Below, piece after piece: positions 39,401 to 54,400 of a stretch of DNA of 64,000 nucleotides. Position 1 is the first letter of the stretch, and every line of letters starts with the position of its first letter. The translations under genes and the position numbers were made by a program. This DNA comes from Puffinus mauretanicus (Eukaryota; Chordata; Aves; Procellariiformes; Procellariidae), in contig JAJKFH010002311.1 in the NCBI GenBank assembly GCA_023333565.1, forward strand, positions 1 to 64,000, given 5' to 3'. A model generated the notes under the pieces. That model had not been told where the DNA came from and did not search any database. It worked only from the letters and a program-made list of their open reading frames with translations.

Positions 39401-42400
39401 TAATTGAAGTAGTCAGTACTTAACATATAACAGCTTAAAACCGTGTCCAAAGCTTAAAGGGAGTCACGCTTAGTCAGGACATAATTTACAACCACCTCAA
39501 CTCAGCAAGACGCCCGAGTAAGGCGGGCAGTGCAACTGCAGTCACTCAGTAACTGCCCTGCCCCACAGTACACACCAAAATAGGCATGGTACCGCGCTTC
39601 TTCACTTTTCAAAAATTGGGTTAACAAATTCACGTATTATCTTCGAATAAATACAGATGTTATCTCACAGGAAAACACTTTCATACCACATAAAAGATGT
39701 TTAGCGTTTTGAAAGCTTCTGCACCAGAGTATCGTATTCCTCCTTCCCGTAATTTTTCTCTCTAAAAAAATGGTACTTGTGGGATAATATACTTTGTACC
39801 AATAGTACAGTATATATCCATAATCTGGCTTGATAAACAAGAGTTTCTCCAATACCCAAAAAGAGATCAGCCATGAAAAATATCTTAGTGCCATTCCTAT
39901 GAAGTTCCACTGTTTACTGAAAACAGAAAATCACATATAAGCTTTGGTTTCCCGTAAAAACCATGTAGCATCTTAGGTATGCTACAGGAGAGAGCTTCGC
40001 AAAGTTGGAAGACAAGACAGCCATCCATTTCCCTATATTAAAATAATCTAATTTCATCCCACTGAGAATCACTGCACATAAACTTCATTTTTCATTCACC
40101 AAATAGTTTACCGTATCTGTTCTGAAACAACCATTTGCAAGGTAACTGCAAATCACACAGTTCTAGCAGATGCCAGAGGCACACAGCCACGTACCCAGTG
40201 AGCCCAATTCCAGTAAACAAAGTGAGAACCAGCGAGGAGTCCCTCAGGACTGGCCGCCTCGGCCCGCTTGCAGGACAGCAGTAACGGATCCTCCCCAGGC
40301 ACCCCGGCCCTGCTTCCGCTGCTCCCCGGGACGCCCGGGGGACACCCAGAAGCCAGGCTCCCGGCCGCGCAGAGGTCAACACCTGCCTACCGGTGAGGTT
40401 TGGAACTCACGTTCACGGGTCAGACACCTCTCGTACGCTCAATGAAAACTCAAAAGCTTCACATTTCCAAACACAGAAGGCTACTGTACCCTTCTTTTCA
40501 TTTCTTTTAAAATTTTTACTTCAGAAGAACAGAAATTTAACTGAGCTTATGTAGTCATGTTATATGACTATATGACATTCCTCTTTTCAATAATGAATTT
40601 GTTAAGCTTTCAAAATGTACGCCAGCCATACGCAACGTAGATGCTAGGTAATACGATAGAGAGAAACGAGCAGCAGCAGATTGGTCAAATGTGAATTTAT
40701 TTCCTCAAATACAACTTGTGAGTAGTGCTTGTCAGCTCTACTCAGCGCTGGTCAGGCCACACCTGGACCACTGTGTCCAGTTCTGGTCCCCACAACTCAA
40801 GACAGACATGGACAGACTGGAGAGGGTCCAAAGGAGGGCCACGAAGATGATCAAAGGGCTGGAGAACCTGCCCTACAAGGAAAGACTGACGAGTTGGGTC
40901 TCTTCTCCCTGGAGAAGGCTCAGGGAAACCTCATCACAGTGCGCCAGTATTTAAAGGGCAGCTACAAAGAGGACAGAGGGTCTCTCTTCATAAGGAGCCA
41001 CGTGGAGGAGACAAGGGGCAACGGGTACAAGTTGCACCAGGAGAGGTTTCATCTTGATACAAGAAAGGAATTTTTTACAGTGAGAACAATCATGCACTGG
41101 AACAACCTCCCCAGGGACGTGGTGGAGTCCCCATCACTGGAGGCTTTCAAGATGCAGTTGGACAGAGCGCTACATAATCTCATCTCAGCTCCCCTTCCCA
41201 TGAAAGGCTGGACCCGATGATCTTTCGAAGTCCCTTCCAACCTGGGCTGTTCTGTGACTTTAACACAGAACATTACAGCAGATAAACCAGAGTTTGTCAC
41301 AAAAAATGGTGACAAATGTGGATTTCTGTGCATTTTTTCACCAGAAAATGCCACAAACATTTGATGTCAACTTGACCAAGATATGTGAGAAGTATCCTCA
41401 GAAACCAACTAATTTAAATAACACAAACATTTCCTTTTTAAATTGCTACTGAGTAGCAGAAATACATGTACTTAATTCTGAGGAAAACCACAAGTCCTGA
41501 TAGCTTGAAATAGACCTTATTAAATGGTGAAACAGCAGTCAACGCGAGCATCTTGAGTGTTGGTGACAACACCGTACAGATGCTTGTGAAATGGAAGCAA
41601 AGAACTCCAAACACTGCGAAGACTGGGAAAATCTTACTCGTGACTCTGCGTGCATTTAAGATAGCATCTTGATTAAAACTGGCAAATTTAAAGAAAACAC
41701 CACTTCTTAAGAGGAGCACTCGACTATGAATTCTATGATTTATTACAATACAATAGTACTTCATAAAATTTTATTTTAGTCTTTTTATAATCAAAATAAA
41801 TTCATAGAAGAATACAATTATAAGCACATCTATATGTAAAGAAAACAAATGCAAAATACTTAATTCACGAAGTTGATCAGAAACAGTTTAGCAGATCCAA
41901 GCACAATTCAAAAAATCTTCTGCACTTTTCATATGTGAAGTATCTTACACAAATGATGACCTTAATCTTTTGGTTTTCTCTAATGAAAATTATGGGAATC
42001 TGAAACAAGTTTTAGATTAAATGTTGGTATTTCAAAGCCTCTCACTGAAGATACCATCCTGAATTAAAACAAGGTATCACTTGTCACTGGGTGGAAAAGT
42101 CTTAATTTGGTACCAGACACGCTGAGTGAGTTTGTTGCCATTTTGCTTTAATGTAGGTTTAAATACCCTAAAGAATAAATCTCCTGTTAGTATGTCAGAA
42201 GAAACAGTGATAAACCAAATTCTTCTGAAATCTGGTTATTACATTACATGGTACCTTGTTTCTCTCATCTGCTTTCTATTTTCTTGAGTCTGCAAGTTGT
42301 TAAAATGTACTAGTGTGCTCTGCGTACTCCCGAGAAACAACATGGAGTTAAATACTCGAATATTTACTCTCAATACTGCACTGGTACCGACAGAGGAGGA

Positions 42401-45400
42401 AGAAGACAGAAGAAAAAGGCCTGCAATGAGAAGGCATCAGGCTAAGACCGATGCGATTTGAAGCCTGATTTTCACATGCATCAGCACCTGCAGCTCCCAC
42501 TGGCTTCAGCGGAGGCCTTGGATGTTCAACATCTTTAAAACAAAGACCCTGAAGCCGAGCTCCTCATCGTGCCCTGTGTTACCATCGTCAGTAAACCACA
42601 ATGTTTACACACAACTTTCCCAGCTACAGAACAGAACTGGTTCTGCTTTAATCCAGAAAAAAGAGATTACATATCGGAAAAAAGCTTATATAAACAGCTC
42701 TATAAATGCATCTATTTTGATTTGGAGGGGCAAGGCTGGAAATGGTTTAAAGGTTGGCACCTCTCACTTAGTAACACATTGGAATTGCTCTCCTTGAGCC
42801 ATGACTGTCTTAGGGAAGCAAAAACTTAGCTCACCACTCCCAAAACCTACGGCTTTCCTGAAGAAAAACCTAGCAGACAGAAAGAGGGTAACAGATCCTG
42901 CGGGAGAAACGCCGCCTGACAAGCGAGCGGCTGCCTGAGCAGAAGGACAGTGTGCCGCAGGCGGCTGCAGCCCGGGAGAATCGCCCGAGGTCAGCCCAGA
43001 GACGACAACCGGCACTTCGGAAACCACCTCTCACAAGTACGCACCCTGACCCCTGTGAACTGATGGCACTGAAAGAACCAATTTTCCTAATTCACCCAGA
43101 TGACTATCTGTGAGCGTGTGATAGAAAAAAAAAAAAATCACTTTTTCCCACCTTTTCAACCAGATGTTATGAAAATCACCGCATAAGCCCTAATGAGTCT
43201 TAGCAGTTCTTTTTGGAATCAAATGATCTTAATTCACAGGAAAAATGCAGATGAGCTAAGCAGATTAAAAAATAAGAACAAGCAACATACTAGCTGCCTG
43301 TCCGAATAATTTTTGTAATTACTGTATTACTCTCTCGTAGCGTGCAGTGTTTAAAGAACTGCTATTGCTATGTTCATGGAAATTTAACCTTTGCCAAATA
43401 AATTGCCAGCTAAAAACTTATGAAAACATTACACGAACTCCACACGTTACCAACAGGATGACAAACTGTTGGTTGTACAGTACGTGACTTTTAATATTAT
43501 AAGCACAGGACAGAATGCAATTTCACAAGTTATTAAAATGCAGGCAAGTGCAGTAGAAGATTAATTTTGCTTACTTTGGTTCGCCTATCTTGATACCCGG
43601 GTGTTGTGTATAGGCATGGGAGTGTGTGCTGGGAGCAGATTTAAATGCCATGGGACAGATAGGACACTTGTAAAAGACTTCACAGTGAGAACCTTGAATA
43701 TGAGACTTGAGTGCCGCCACATCAGAGTATACAACATTGCAATGCACGCAGCTGCAAAAAGAGTGGAAGAGAATCAGTTCAGCCTAGCCCAAAGCAGTAC
43801 CGAAAGAAATGGAATCAACACTGATTTTCAAGCAAGTGGAAGAGATAAACATATATATACGACCAGATAAAACTATGTAATTCTGTCAATTTAAACAACC
43901 CAGTAAGAATCAACAAAAACAGAGATTTGCATACCAGAAAGTAAGAAAAAATAAATTTCCCGAATTTAATTTGAAAATCTAAGAGGTATGAAGTCAGAAC
44001 AAGTTTTTATGGCATTACAACAAAACAGAGAGAAGAGTCGACAGAGGAATATTCTATTGATTGTAAAAAGAACGCTTAAAACCTCTGCAAATTTGTAAAG
44101 AGATTTTACAAAATGCATTTTTATCACATGCAGTGGATTGTACAAGGTACGCCACAGCAATTTAGAAACGACCACCAAAATGGAAAACTAGTAAGGAAAA
44201 CATTTCCACCATTTCCCATGTTTAGATTTAATGAAGACATACTCGTAATGATTTTCTGTACATGTAATCAAATCAGCACTTGAATTTAAAAACAAAAAAA
44301 GAGTAATTTAAACTCAGGACAGCTAAACTGATCTCTACAATCAGATCAATCTATCAGACTGGAATTCTGAAAATATTTTTCAAAAACATACTTCTGCTGT
44401 GTCGAAAATTTGTGACCTTTCCGCATCTATTCTAAAATGAAATGATTAAAAAATTGAATTAATATTAGTATATAAGAATTTCTATACACAATGGTCCCTT
44501 TTAGTGCCATACATCTCCAGTACTAAATGCTACCAAGTAAGTCCAAGAACATACAACAAGCAATTACAAAATAACCTGTCAAATGAACAAATTTCTTATT
44601 GACTAGTATTTTGCTGCAAGAGTTTTACCATTTAAACATGGAAGGCCCCTACCCTTCCAAAATTTTAATTCTGGCATCTATCATGGTAGTATGATTGTTG
44701 TCATATAAACGTCAAGTTGTTTTTTGATACTGTTTTAATGCCCTGATGATAGCAATACAGCAGGAAATAGTTATACATTGCATTCAAGAATCCCATTTTC
44801 CTTTTAAAATGTATCACCTTTGAATTTTATGAAATGTCATCCTTTCTTTTCTGAGCACTTAATTTACAGTCTTAATACTATTAATCAAGTCTATATCTAT
44901 CTAGCCCCTGCTTACCAATGCATTTTCTGAAGTAAATGGTCCTCGTCTTTGTGGGTCTGTTAAGATCTTTTCTGCTTATACAGAGACGAACATTTCTTCA
45001 TAGCGGTACAAAGCATGATCCTCTCATTAACAGATCTACTCCTAAGGTGTCACCTCAAGAGAGTTGGGCCGCATCTCTCGCCTCCCCATCCCATCCTGTC
45101 TGGACTTTATTCTCTAGTGATGCAACATAATAGATGAACCTCAGCATCCACCATTGTATATTAAAACAGTTCGTAAAGAACAAGCCTTCCTTTCTTGGGC
45201 TGCTGTAACAACTTTCTTGTTTTCAACTTGGAAGGATGCAATTAAACTTGACGTTAAAATTTTCAGCTGATTTAGTTCAGACAACTAGCCTAAACCGCTG
45301 AAATCAAACTGAACAGAGGTCCTTTGGAAAGGCAAGACAGGTATGCTGTTCCTCAAGTGAATGCACCATGGCGATAAGGAGATGCTGAGGAATCTAAGAA

Positions 45401-48400
45401 GGAAGACATTAATTTCCCAGATACTGCTTTTCTTTGCCTAGGTATTTTTGGTTTAGTCTCACCATAAACAGAAATTCTGACTTAGTGTGACATGAGATGT
45501 TTATGATACATCTTGAAAAGTTTAGTAACTTTAGTTTAGATTCACGGTGAAGGATTTATGAGTCTTCTGGTGTTACTGGTGCAGGCCAGGAGTCCCTGAA
45601 GACGATTCCGTGTACAAACCCAAGAGACACAGACTAGAGGGAAGGAAAGTAGAGTGAAGGTAGCAGATGTAAGAAATGTAGGACAAGACAGACTACCGCT
45701 TGGGAAAAAAGAAAAAAAGAGAACCTGAAGAAATGCAAAGAGCTGAGAGTCGTGTCAGGCCATGGATTCAATCTGAAAACAGACTGCCACAGCAGCTGCT
45801 TTGATGCAGTAAAAATGCTTTCTTGCCTTAGTGGAAGATTTCACAGCCACCCTAGCAAATGAACTTGCGGCACCTTAAGGGGGAAGAAGCTGCCTGCTGG
45901 TAAGATTTTAAATCACCCTTCTCCAGTCAGACAGGGTGAAGTGGAAATGTTTTAGGAGCGCTGAGCAAAGCTCGGCTGTACGGGTTGCTCTTCTGATCTC
46001 TTGCTGTGCTGCCTGCCATTCAGTGCGAGTAAAATTCTAAGATAAAACAATTTTTCAAGCCTTTCAAAACTTAACATTTCCATGAAATGCCTCTGATCCC
46101 CATTTTCTCAGTGAGTTGCCATTACAGGGAAACATACAAATAAAAGGGAAACTGAAGAGCAACAAAGAAGAACCAAAAGACCAGGCTGTTTGAATGAGAA
46201 AGGTAATTTTCAAGCGATGTAAAGCTGAGGAATCTTGACCTCCCACACAAAAGAGAGCAACCAGATAGATGCAGTATGCCCGTCAGCATCTTGATAATAA
46301 ATTCTGGCAGTAAATACTGAAAATGACTGTTCTCCCAGAGAGAACAATCTAAAATTAAATGTTTTGAAAAAACTCAAAAGGTTTCTTTAAGAACCTGAAA
46401 TTAAGAAAATACATCTGAATTCTCTAGACCTTTTAAACTGTGAAGTCCTGAATCTGACATTTTATGGCTGGATGAGATTAGCTAATATTCTGATTTAATA
46501 ACATACAAAAAGCAGATGCCCAAAACAAAGCAGAATCCTAATGTGGTATTTATTCCAAAATTTGTAGTACTAATAGCATTGTTGCCATGACAACCTTAAA
46601 CCCATGAAGCTGTATTCTACAAACAATGCTTATGAAAATGGAAAAATTACTTTTAACAGCATAAATTATACATAAATTGACAACAAAAGTAATCATTATA
46701 CTGACCGAAAACCAACTCTTCGGGTATAATGCAGGCAGTTCTTAGTGACATGAGTCTGGAAGTGGACAGATCTGCAGATTGCTCCACATTCAGGACACGT
46801 GTATGGAGATTTATGCTGATGAATTCTCTGGTGTGATGCAAAACTGCACTGGTTAGGAAGCAGCATCTGGCAGATATTGCATGTCTTCTAAACAATAAAC
46901 CAAAACAGATGAAACAAAAGGTTTGGTTCAGCTATACATAACGTCTTGTGTCAAACACTGTAATATAACAAATAAAAGGTTAAATGTTATGACTGATGTG
47001 AACCAAAAGAAGTAGGCAAGTACTAAATGCAGGCCCTACTGACAAATCTTGTAGGACAGAGCTGGCAGATATTGGCAACCAGACATATTGGCATTCTGGG
47101 CCATTCTGACACAACTAAGCTCTTTACATACCACTGACCATGGGAGATGCATGTTGGTTTATATAAACTTTACTTAGGTGCCTCACAAGGTGCAATTTTA
47201 CTAAGGTGCCTTGCCTTCATAGTGCAAGGGGCTTAAGTACAACTTGAGAATCAAACCTTATGGTTTTAACTCAGTGCACCATATAAAGTAAAAAAAAAAC
47301 AAAGCCACCAAATATACCATCTTCACTTTCTTTGATCCTTGCTACTGATGAATTCTTATAGTAATATCCATAATACCAATAAAACAGAATATTATCAGGC
47401 AGAAAGTGCACAGATAATTTCAAAATATATTTCTAAGGCTAGAATACATCGTCTGCATTATACCAACATATTATGCATCTGAGTAAAAACTAGAAATATA
47501 TAAAACATTTACAAAACTTTTCTTTGCAGGGCAATCTTTCTACATGCAGGAGTAACTTAATAAACTAATTCTTTTCTTGTATTTTGTTACACAAAAATAA
47601 TTTAAAAAAATCTTCAACTGTATGTTGACCATATGCCAAATCAGCAACACTGAAATTCTTTGGGTGCTTTGTGCCATTTTTGGGATGAAATGCAAATGAT
47701 GCAACCCAGCTGTAAACAGGCTTCACTTTTGCTCACAGTTGCTTTCTATCATTGGAGAGCACGAAGAGCCAAACCTGTAAAAGCATTCCAGGAAATGTTT
47801 CATTTACAAGAATACATCTCTAAAATCTCTAAGCAGATAGCTGACATCCTGTATAGAGCTATGCTTCTGTTTAACTTTGATCATGGAAGCTGCTTCACTG
47901 ACTTCAACAGAAACACTCAAGGTCTCAAAGTCAAGCACAAATACAAGTCTTTGCAGAACAGGACTTTAACTCAACTTCATTTCATAAGACTTTGCTTTGT
48001 AAGGTTTTTCAAATTATTATTATTTCTTATGACTTGGGACTTACGAATCTCACCAGTGACTTACGAAGATTTAAAAACAAAACCAAGACCCCTTCATGAC
48101 ATGGGTATTTTTTTAACATGAGATTTGCGCATTTTTAGAAATGTTATCTGTAAGAGTCTTGCAGATGTAGCGATTCTTATATTTTGCAAGAATACAGAAC
48201 AAGACAAGACCTCCAGAGCTGCATTATAAATTATTTACTAACCTATGTATGAGGAAATCCTGAAATAAATAATTAAGAAATAATAGTTTCTTGGTAAAAG
48301 ACAGGTGCTTCACAAAAAGTCACCCCCTTTTTCCAATTTAGGCAACTCTCCTTTAAATCTCTTTTAAAAACCAGTAATATCCAGATCATATAATAGCAGA

Positions 48401-51400
48401 ATCAAAGCCACCATTGTAGAAGAAATAGTACAGTGTTACAAATAGCTTTCATAGGAGTCTGACTTACTAGTACTGGCCAGTAAAACAAATAACCTGTTCC
48501 CATTTAATCAACAGGAGACAGTCACTAACTCCAAAGATGGAAGGAAAAAGCCTTTATAGTCACTGCAAAAAAGGATTTTTTTTTTTTCCAAATAGAACAC
48601 TGTTTAATATCAAGGTCTAAAGTAACTTCTTAACTGCCTTGGCATTTTTACAATATTATTGATATTCTAAGGACAAGTATATTTTTGTATTACAATCTGT
48701 ACACTCCATTTTTATTCCTTTTCCAAAATAGCTTAATCTAAATGCTTTTTTTTGAGAGTGCATGCAAATACTTTGACTCTTTTTTTAAAAACAGCAATTT
48801 TAAGTAGAAATGTTAACATAAAACATCTTGTGGTCACACACACAGAAGCAAGAAGCGTATTTTCATATGGTTCACTTTTAATGTTTACTTTGTGAACATG
48901 GTGGCCTGATATGTTTGAACACAAGTCTCCATCCAAACATAGTTCTCAAATGTCCTGACGACAGCAAGATGGCGAAATGCGAAACATTAAAATAGAGGAA
49001 GTTAAGCAAAGAAAATCTACCATTACTCAAATTCAGGTTCAATATTAGCACTAATGCCAGTCTAAAAGATTAGTAGATAGCACGGATACATTTACTACCC
49101 TTTTGGAAAGCTTTGCCTGAGGTTATCTATCTGTGGGGATTTGGAACTATCAGCCTGATTAGAGCCTTTGTAACACAGTAAGTCTGAAATTGTGTTCAGA
49201 CACATATAAATACTCACTTTGAAATGCCAAATATTTGTCCTCAATTGACCAAACAGCTATGGCCGGAACCACCGACTCACGCCCTCCAACACTGAACAGA
49301 ACTCCTTTGGGATGCTAACTTTGTCTTCAGCTCAGGCTTAAAGGCAAAATCCTGACTAACCACAACTCTACTTAAAATGTGCTTGCCACATTTACTTGGC
49401 TTCAGTACCAGTCCTAAAATCTACCTTTTGCCGTTTATGTACTAATAAGCAGTAACATAATACTGGAGAATCTGGAGTATTATCTGATTATGTAAGAAAA
49501 CAGCAAGACAGAACTTCTTATTCCGGTAATAGAAACATATGGGGTTTTCATAGTCCTTCCAAAGCCTTTCGTCCGCAGCACTACAAAAGGAAACCGGGAC
49601 GCTACGCCACAGAAGAGCCATACAACATTTCAATCCCAACTAAGCGTATCTCTCTGATTTTGCAAGAAGCAGCCTGCAAGATTCATCTGTAATGGCAGTA
49701 AGTCAGACTGGCACAAAATGCCAATAATGCTACTTGTTAAGGCCACTGGTTTGCTATTTTGATGAGTACAGTAAATGCTTAATTGTAACTGATTACAGTA
49801 GAACAAGAAGAATCTACTGTGAAATTCTGAAATTCAGCATGATTGCTTACCATTTTATTTTGGGCTTAAGGTGGCATTAACTTCCAGTTCTCTCATTCCA
49901 ACCCATACCAAAATAAAACACAGTTTGTGAAAATCATCACCTGCCTGCATTTAAAGTCAAAGTTTCAGAAAAAAAAGGGTTAGAAGAAAAAATGGTGGAG
50001 GTGGAAAATAAAGATACACAAGAATTATGAGTATGAAGGGAAATGAGCTATGTAGTTTCCATGGGAGCTATACACTTATATCTGTAAAGATGAACATTAA
50101 CATTAATTAGCCCAGGTTTGCTGCTTTTTTTTCCCCCAGTAAGTAGATGAGGGTTTCACTCAGCCAGGAAACCTGTCAGTGAGTGGTCCCATTCCCTTTA
50201 ACAGGAATATTAATGGAAGTAAAATATTACAGAAAGGTAACACTTTATAGGGAACATCTTTTAATTGCTAGTGCTGTTTTACTATTGTTTATTTTAAAAG
50301 AAACATTCTATCTTCATAACAGCAGTTTAGGAAGACCAAGAAGTAACAGCTACTTAATGCTTAGACTCGTTGAAAACATAAAACAGTATACAACCTCCAT
50401 TTCAAGATCAATTAGGTGGGCACTAGAAAGAATGGGAAGCTGCAAATAACTTTCTTCCTATTATTTGTTTGCAAAATCCAAATGTTTATTTTTATTCTTT
50501 CTTCCTTCCTTCCAAAGTTAAAATATCAATTTCATCTAACTTTCCTGTCTCCCTCTCCCTAAAATAATGGTAGTTTTACAACAAAAAGCCAGTGCCAAGC
50601 ACTAAGAAGGAAAACAGAAGTCACAGTGTTTCTTGTCCAAGCTTTTCAAGGGGTAACATATAATGAAAAAGTACTAAAATGTTTATTAATAAATGCCTAT
50701 ACAGAGTCTTTCTTCAGCAAACACTAGCCTTGCAGCAATGCTTGGGACAAAAAATGGACAAAAAGAGAACAAAAAGCAACCAGGATGTATTGCTCTCACT
50801 GAAGCAACTGCTCAGTTAAACAGTTTCCATGCTGGGCATTTCTGTATAGCTACAACACTACAGTATGTAATAAAACGCAATGTAAAAAAACCAGCACAGC
50901 ATTGAAAACTGCTGCTTGATATATGAAAAGGACTAAGAAAAATATTTAATTAATTTTTAAGAGGATATTTCAACAAAGAACATTTAAAACTGCGTTCATT
51001 AAGAGTGTTTTTTTTAAATGGAACAACATGAATATATTCTTTTCTTCCAGTGCTTTGCAGAACAAGGCTGGGTTTTGGGTTTTTAAAACCTGGAAATCCA
51101 TGGCCTAGTAAGCAGGTATTAAGGCCTTGTTCATACATCAGCTCTTAGAAGAGCAAGTTTCCAACAAGAAACACAAACACATTGATAGGTAGTAGGCAAT
51201 GCTGACTGTTTTCTGTACCTTCATGAGCTTTCCTCCCTGAACAGCAGTATCTGTGTACCCATACTTATCTCTGCACCTAACTGCAGTTATATTTTGACAT
51301 TCTATGAAGATGATAGTTGCTCTCCCGTAGTAAATCACCAGGGTAAACAGTATCTATCAGGACATGCATAGAGAGCAAACTTGGCAGCAACAAGGCAAAA

Positions 51401-54400
51401 GAACCAGACAGAGGTGGCAGGAAAGGGCAAAAGGTGTTTCTACAAATCTTTTTAATTTATCTGTCCATACAAAAAAAGGCCCCCACAAAAAGCGAGTACA
51501 TCACTTTCTTATCTTTGTTCTTCTCCATTTTTTCACTTTATCCTTACCTCATCCTCCCAACCTATTCTCAGTATATTTGTCTGTCCCTCATCCACTTGCT
51601 TTATCTTGGTGCCTTCTTAATTGCTTGATATTATAGTATCAAGAACAACAGGGTTTTCACAAGGACTACTGGATCCTATCATACCAAATGATAACTAATG
51701 GACCTATTATGGAAAAAAAGATAAATCTAACACCAATAAGCACCAGCAAAGGAGTCAGCTAAAAAACAATTACTGAGGATTAAGTAACTCAAGAGCTGGT
51801 GCAGAATATACTCATGGTCAGCTGTTAAATACTGTTCAAAACTGCAGCAAGATCTAAGGATGGAATACATTGTGCTAACTTCTTTCTGACAAAAAGCTTA
51901 AATAAACTTGCTTTAGGCAGGCACATCTGTAGCATCTTACAAACGGAAATTCACTCACATGGCAGTTCACTGTGAATCCAGGCAATTTCAGCCTAAGGCC
52001 GCTAGCCAGTTAGTAAAGCAGGAGCTGAGGCAGAGCCACATAATCCATGTACTCAAGATTATTTCCACATTCCTATCTCTTTACATTACTATCTGCAGTG
52101 GTGGGTGCAGTGTAACTGCTTCACGGCCACAGAACAGGTCTTAAGTTTAGTGAATAGATTCTGACAGGAACCTGTCTGTGCTTCTATGACTAGTGGATGT
52201 TTTCCTAACTGCAGGACTTAAAAACCTTCATCCCGCACGTTGCTGTGCGATTCCCAGGAATATTCCTGAGGCATTCCTGTCTTTATCAGTCTGAGCATGT
52301 TTGCAGGTTTTCAGCTTCCCACATAGCAATAAGCTGCAACACCAAGCTCAACTGAATGCTTTGAAACACACCGGAATCCCTTTTAATTGGCACACCCCAA
52401 CAGAAATCCAACTATACCATTTAATTAATGATCTCAACTCTTACAGGATTATAAAATACATCGCAAACTGATTAATATTACCTTTTATTGAATGACGTGT
52501 GTCTTTCGGATTAGGCCACATACATTAGTAAAGAATTTTAAAATGGTTTGTAGGTTTAACTCATTAGCAATCGTAAGAGGAAAGGAAAACCAACACAAAT
52601 AAACAAATGGTCACACAGCAAGAAATGCATGCTAGTGAACACCACTTTTCACTTCTGTTTAAGAAAGACCTGAAGAAAACAGCATGCATATCCTTTAATA
52701 GAATCAGTGTGCCATTTATTCATTGCCTAGAGTCCCCGTAGATAAGAGGAATGCCTAGCTCACTTATGGTGCTATATGAAAATAATAAAAACTGAAGACA
52801 AATCAAGAATGAATCATTTAAACGTAACATTCAGATTGAATAGGCGGGCTGTTAATGAGGGTGCCAATTAAGTGGATTCCACAGGATATTCAAATTCCAA
52901 AGCACAGAAAGAATCATTAAAAATTCTTAGTAAAGACCATTATTAATTTCAGTATTATAATGTTCAGCTGTACGAAAGCTAATGCTAAATTTTAGTAAAA
53001 ATATACAGTGTAAATTTCAGATTTCAGGGCCTAAAAAAATTCTAAGAAAACTCTTATTTAAAAAATGTTGACATTCACTATGTAAGTGCTTGCAAGATTT
53101 TTTGTGGTTTTCATTTATACTTTTAATCACGGAGGTTCAGATAATTAACAGCTAAATGAAAGTAAAACATATCCAAAGCCTCCTAGGCTTATAGATGAAA
53201 CATTGGAATTTAAACATATGATACTCTACTTGTCCACTTGTGTCTGCAGCCTGCTGGAAATGAGTTGCAAGAGATGTCTCATCTTGGAAAACTTCATTAC
53301 ACTCCAAACACTTTAGACTATGTCTACAGAGTTTCGATGGATCTTCGTCTAGTGGCATAGCTGGAATGACAGGTGTACTTGCTGGGGCTGATATTACTGT
53401 CCCAGTTATGCCAGACTGTATCTTTGTTACAGTATGCGTGCCAACTCCCACAGGGCTTTGAAGCATAGACGTAGCAGTATTGCTTGAAGGAGATGCTATC
53501 ATTTGATCTGCTGGGACTGGTTTTAAAATCAGGTGTGAACACTGCATTACAACTCCTTTTTCCTTGTGTCCACGAGCGTGGGAAAGAAGACTGCATTTAT
53601 TGTAGAAAACTAAATTCTTTGTGCAATGATTACACGTCACTTCAATTCGCACACTCCTCCTGTCATAATGCTGGGTCAGGCTCTTCTCGAGAGCAAATGA
53701 GTCCCCACACTCCAAACACTTGTAACCTCGCGTTGGTAACGTTATTCCGGCATTGGCAGGGGGACTAAGGTTTGGGATGTAAACTGGTACAGGATTGACA
53801 CTACTCAGCACCTTATTGAATGCTTCCACTACAGAACTTTGTAGAGATGACACCACCTGGACTCGAGACACCTTTTTAGAAGGCTGTGAGGCTGCTGCAG
53901 AAATTATTGCCTGCTTTATTTGTTGCTGAGGTTTCGTTAGCACTTGGCGGAGTTCAGAGGTGGTTTGAGCACCTTGAGGCAGAAGATTAAGGTTGGCAAG
54001 ATGGACTGTCTTTGGCACAAGTTTAGCACTGGCAAGGCTTGATGCTGGCACCACAACAGTCTGCTGTTGTATAGCATTGGCAGCTTTTATAATGGCGCTA
54101 CTGGCACTCTGCACTGAAGCAGCAGATATTACAGTGGCTTTCACTGTAGTATTGTTAGCAAGCTTCAAATTAATAACCTGTGAACCTGCTGTTTTAACTG
54201 CTGAAACAGGCAGAAAGGCAGTAGCCACAGGTTTGATAGTGACCTGTTTTGGTGCAAGTTCTGCAGTTGCAACTGCATTGGTGACAACTGTGGACTGGAG
54301 AGGAGCTCTAGGAGGAGAGGAAAGAACAGCAGCAGAAGTTGGTGAGGACAGGAGAGACGTCATGGAAGTTACCATAGAAGCAGTCTGCTCTGGCTTTTTA

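Larger units (their letters stand above)
35205..43574 (-). other. ZNF532: ZNF532 intron (coding exons 3-4), the longest coding-region intron
   Basis: This 8.4-kb intron contains two long CR1 fragments in opposite orientation (about 38466-39030 and 40728-41261) and a short GC-rich patch at about 40230-40400. The rest is AT-rich and unremarkable. Confidence 0.9.

Noticed and set aside
40092..40445. GC-rich patch with open frames on both strands in an intron
   Set aside because: No gene resemblance and no CpG island of useful length.
47660..48121. 153-codon plus-strand frame in an intron of ZNF532
   Set aside because: No recognisable domain, AT-rich intronic composition, no splice or promoter context.
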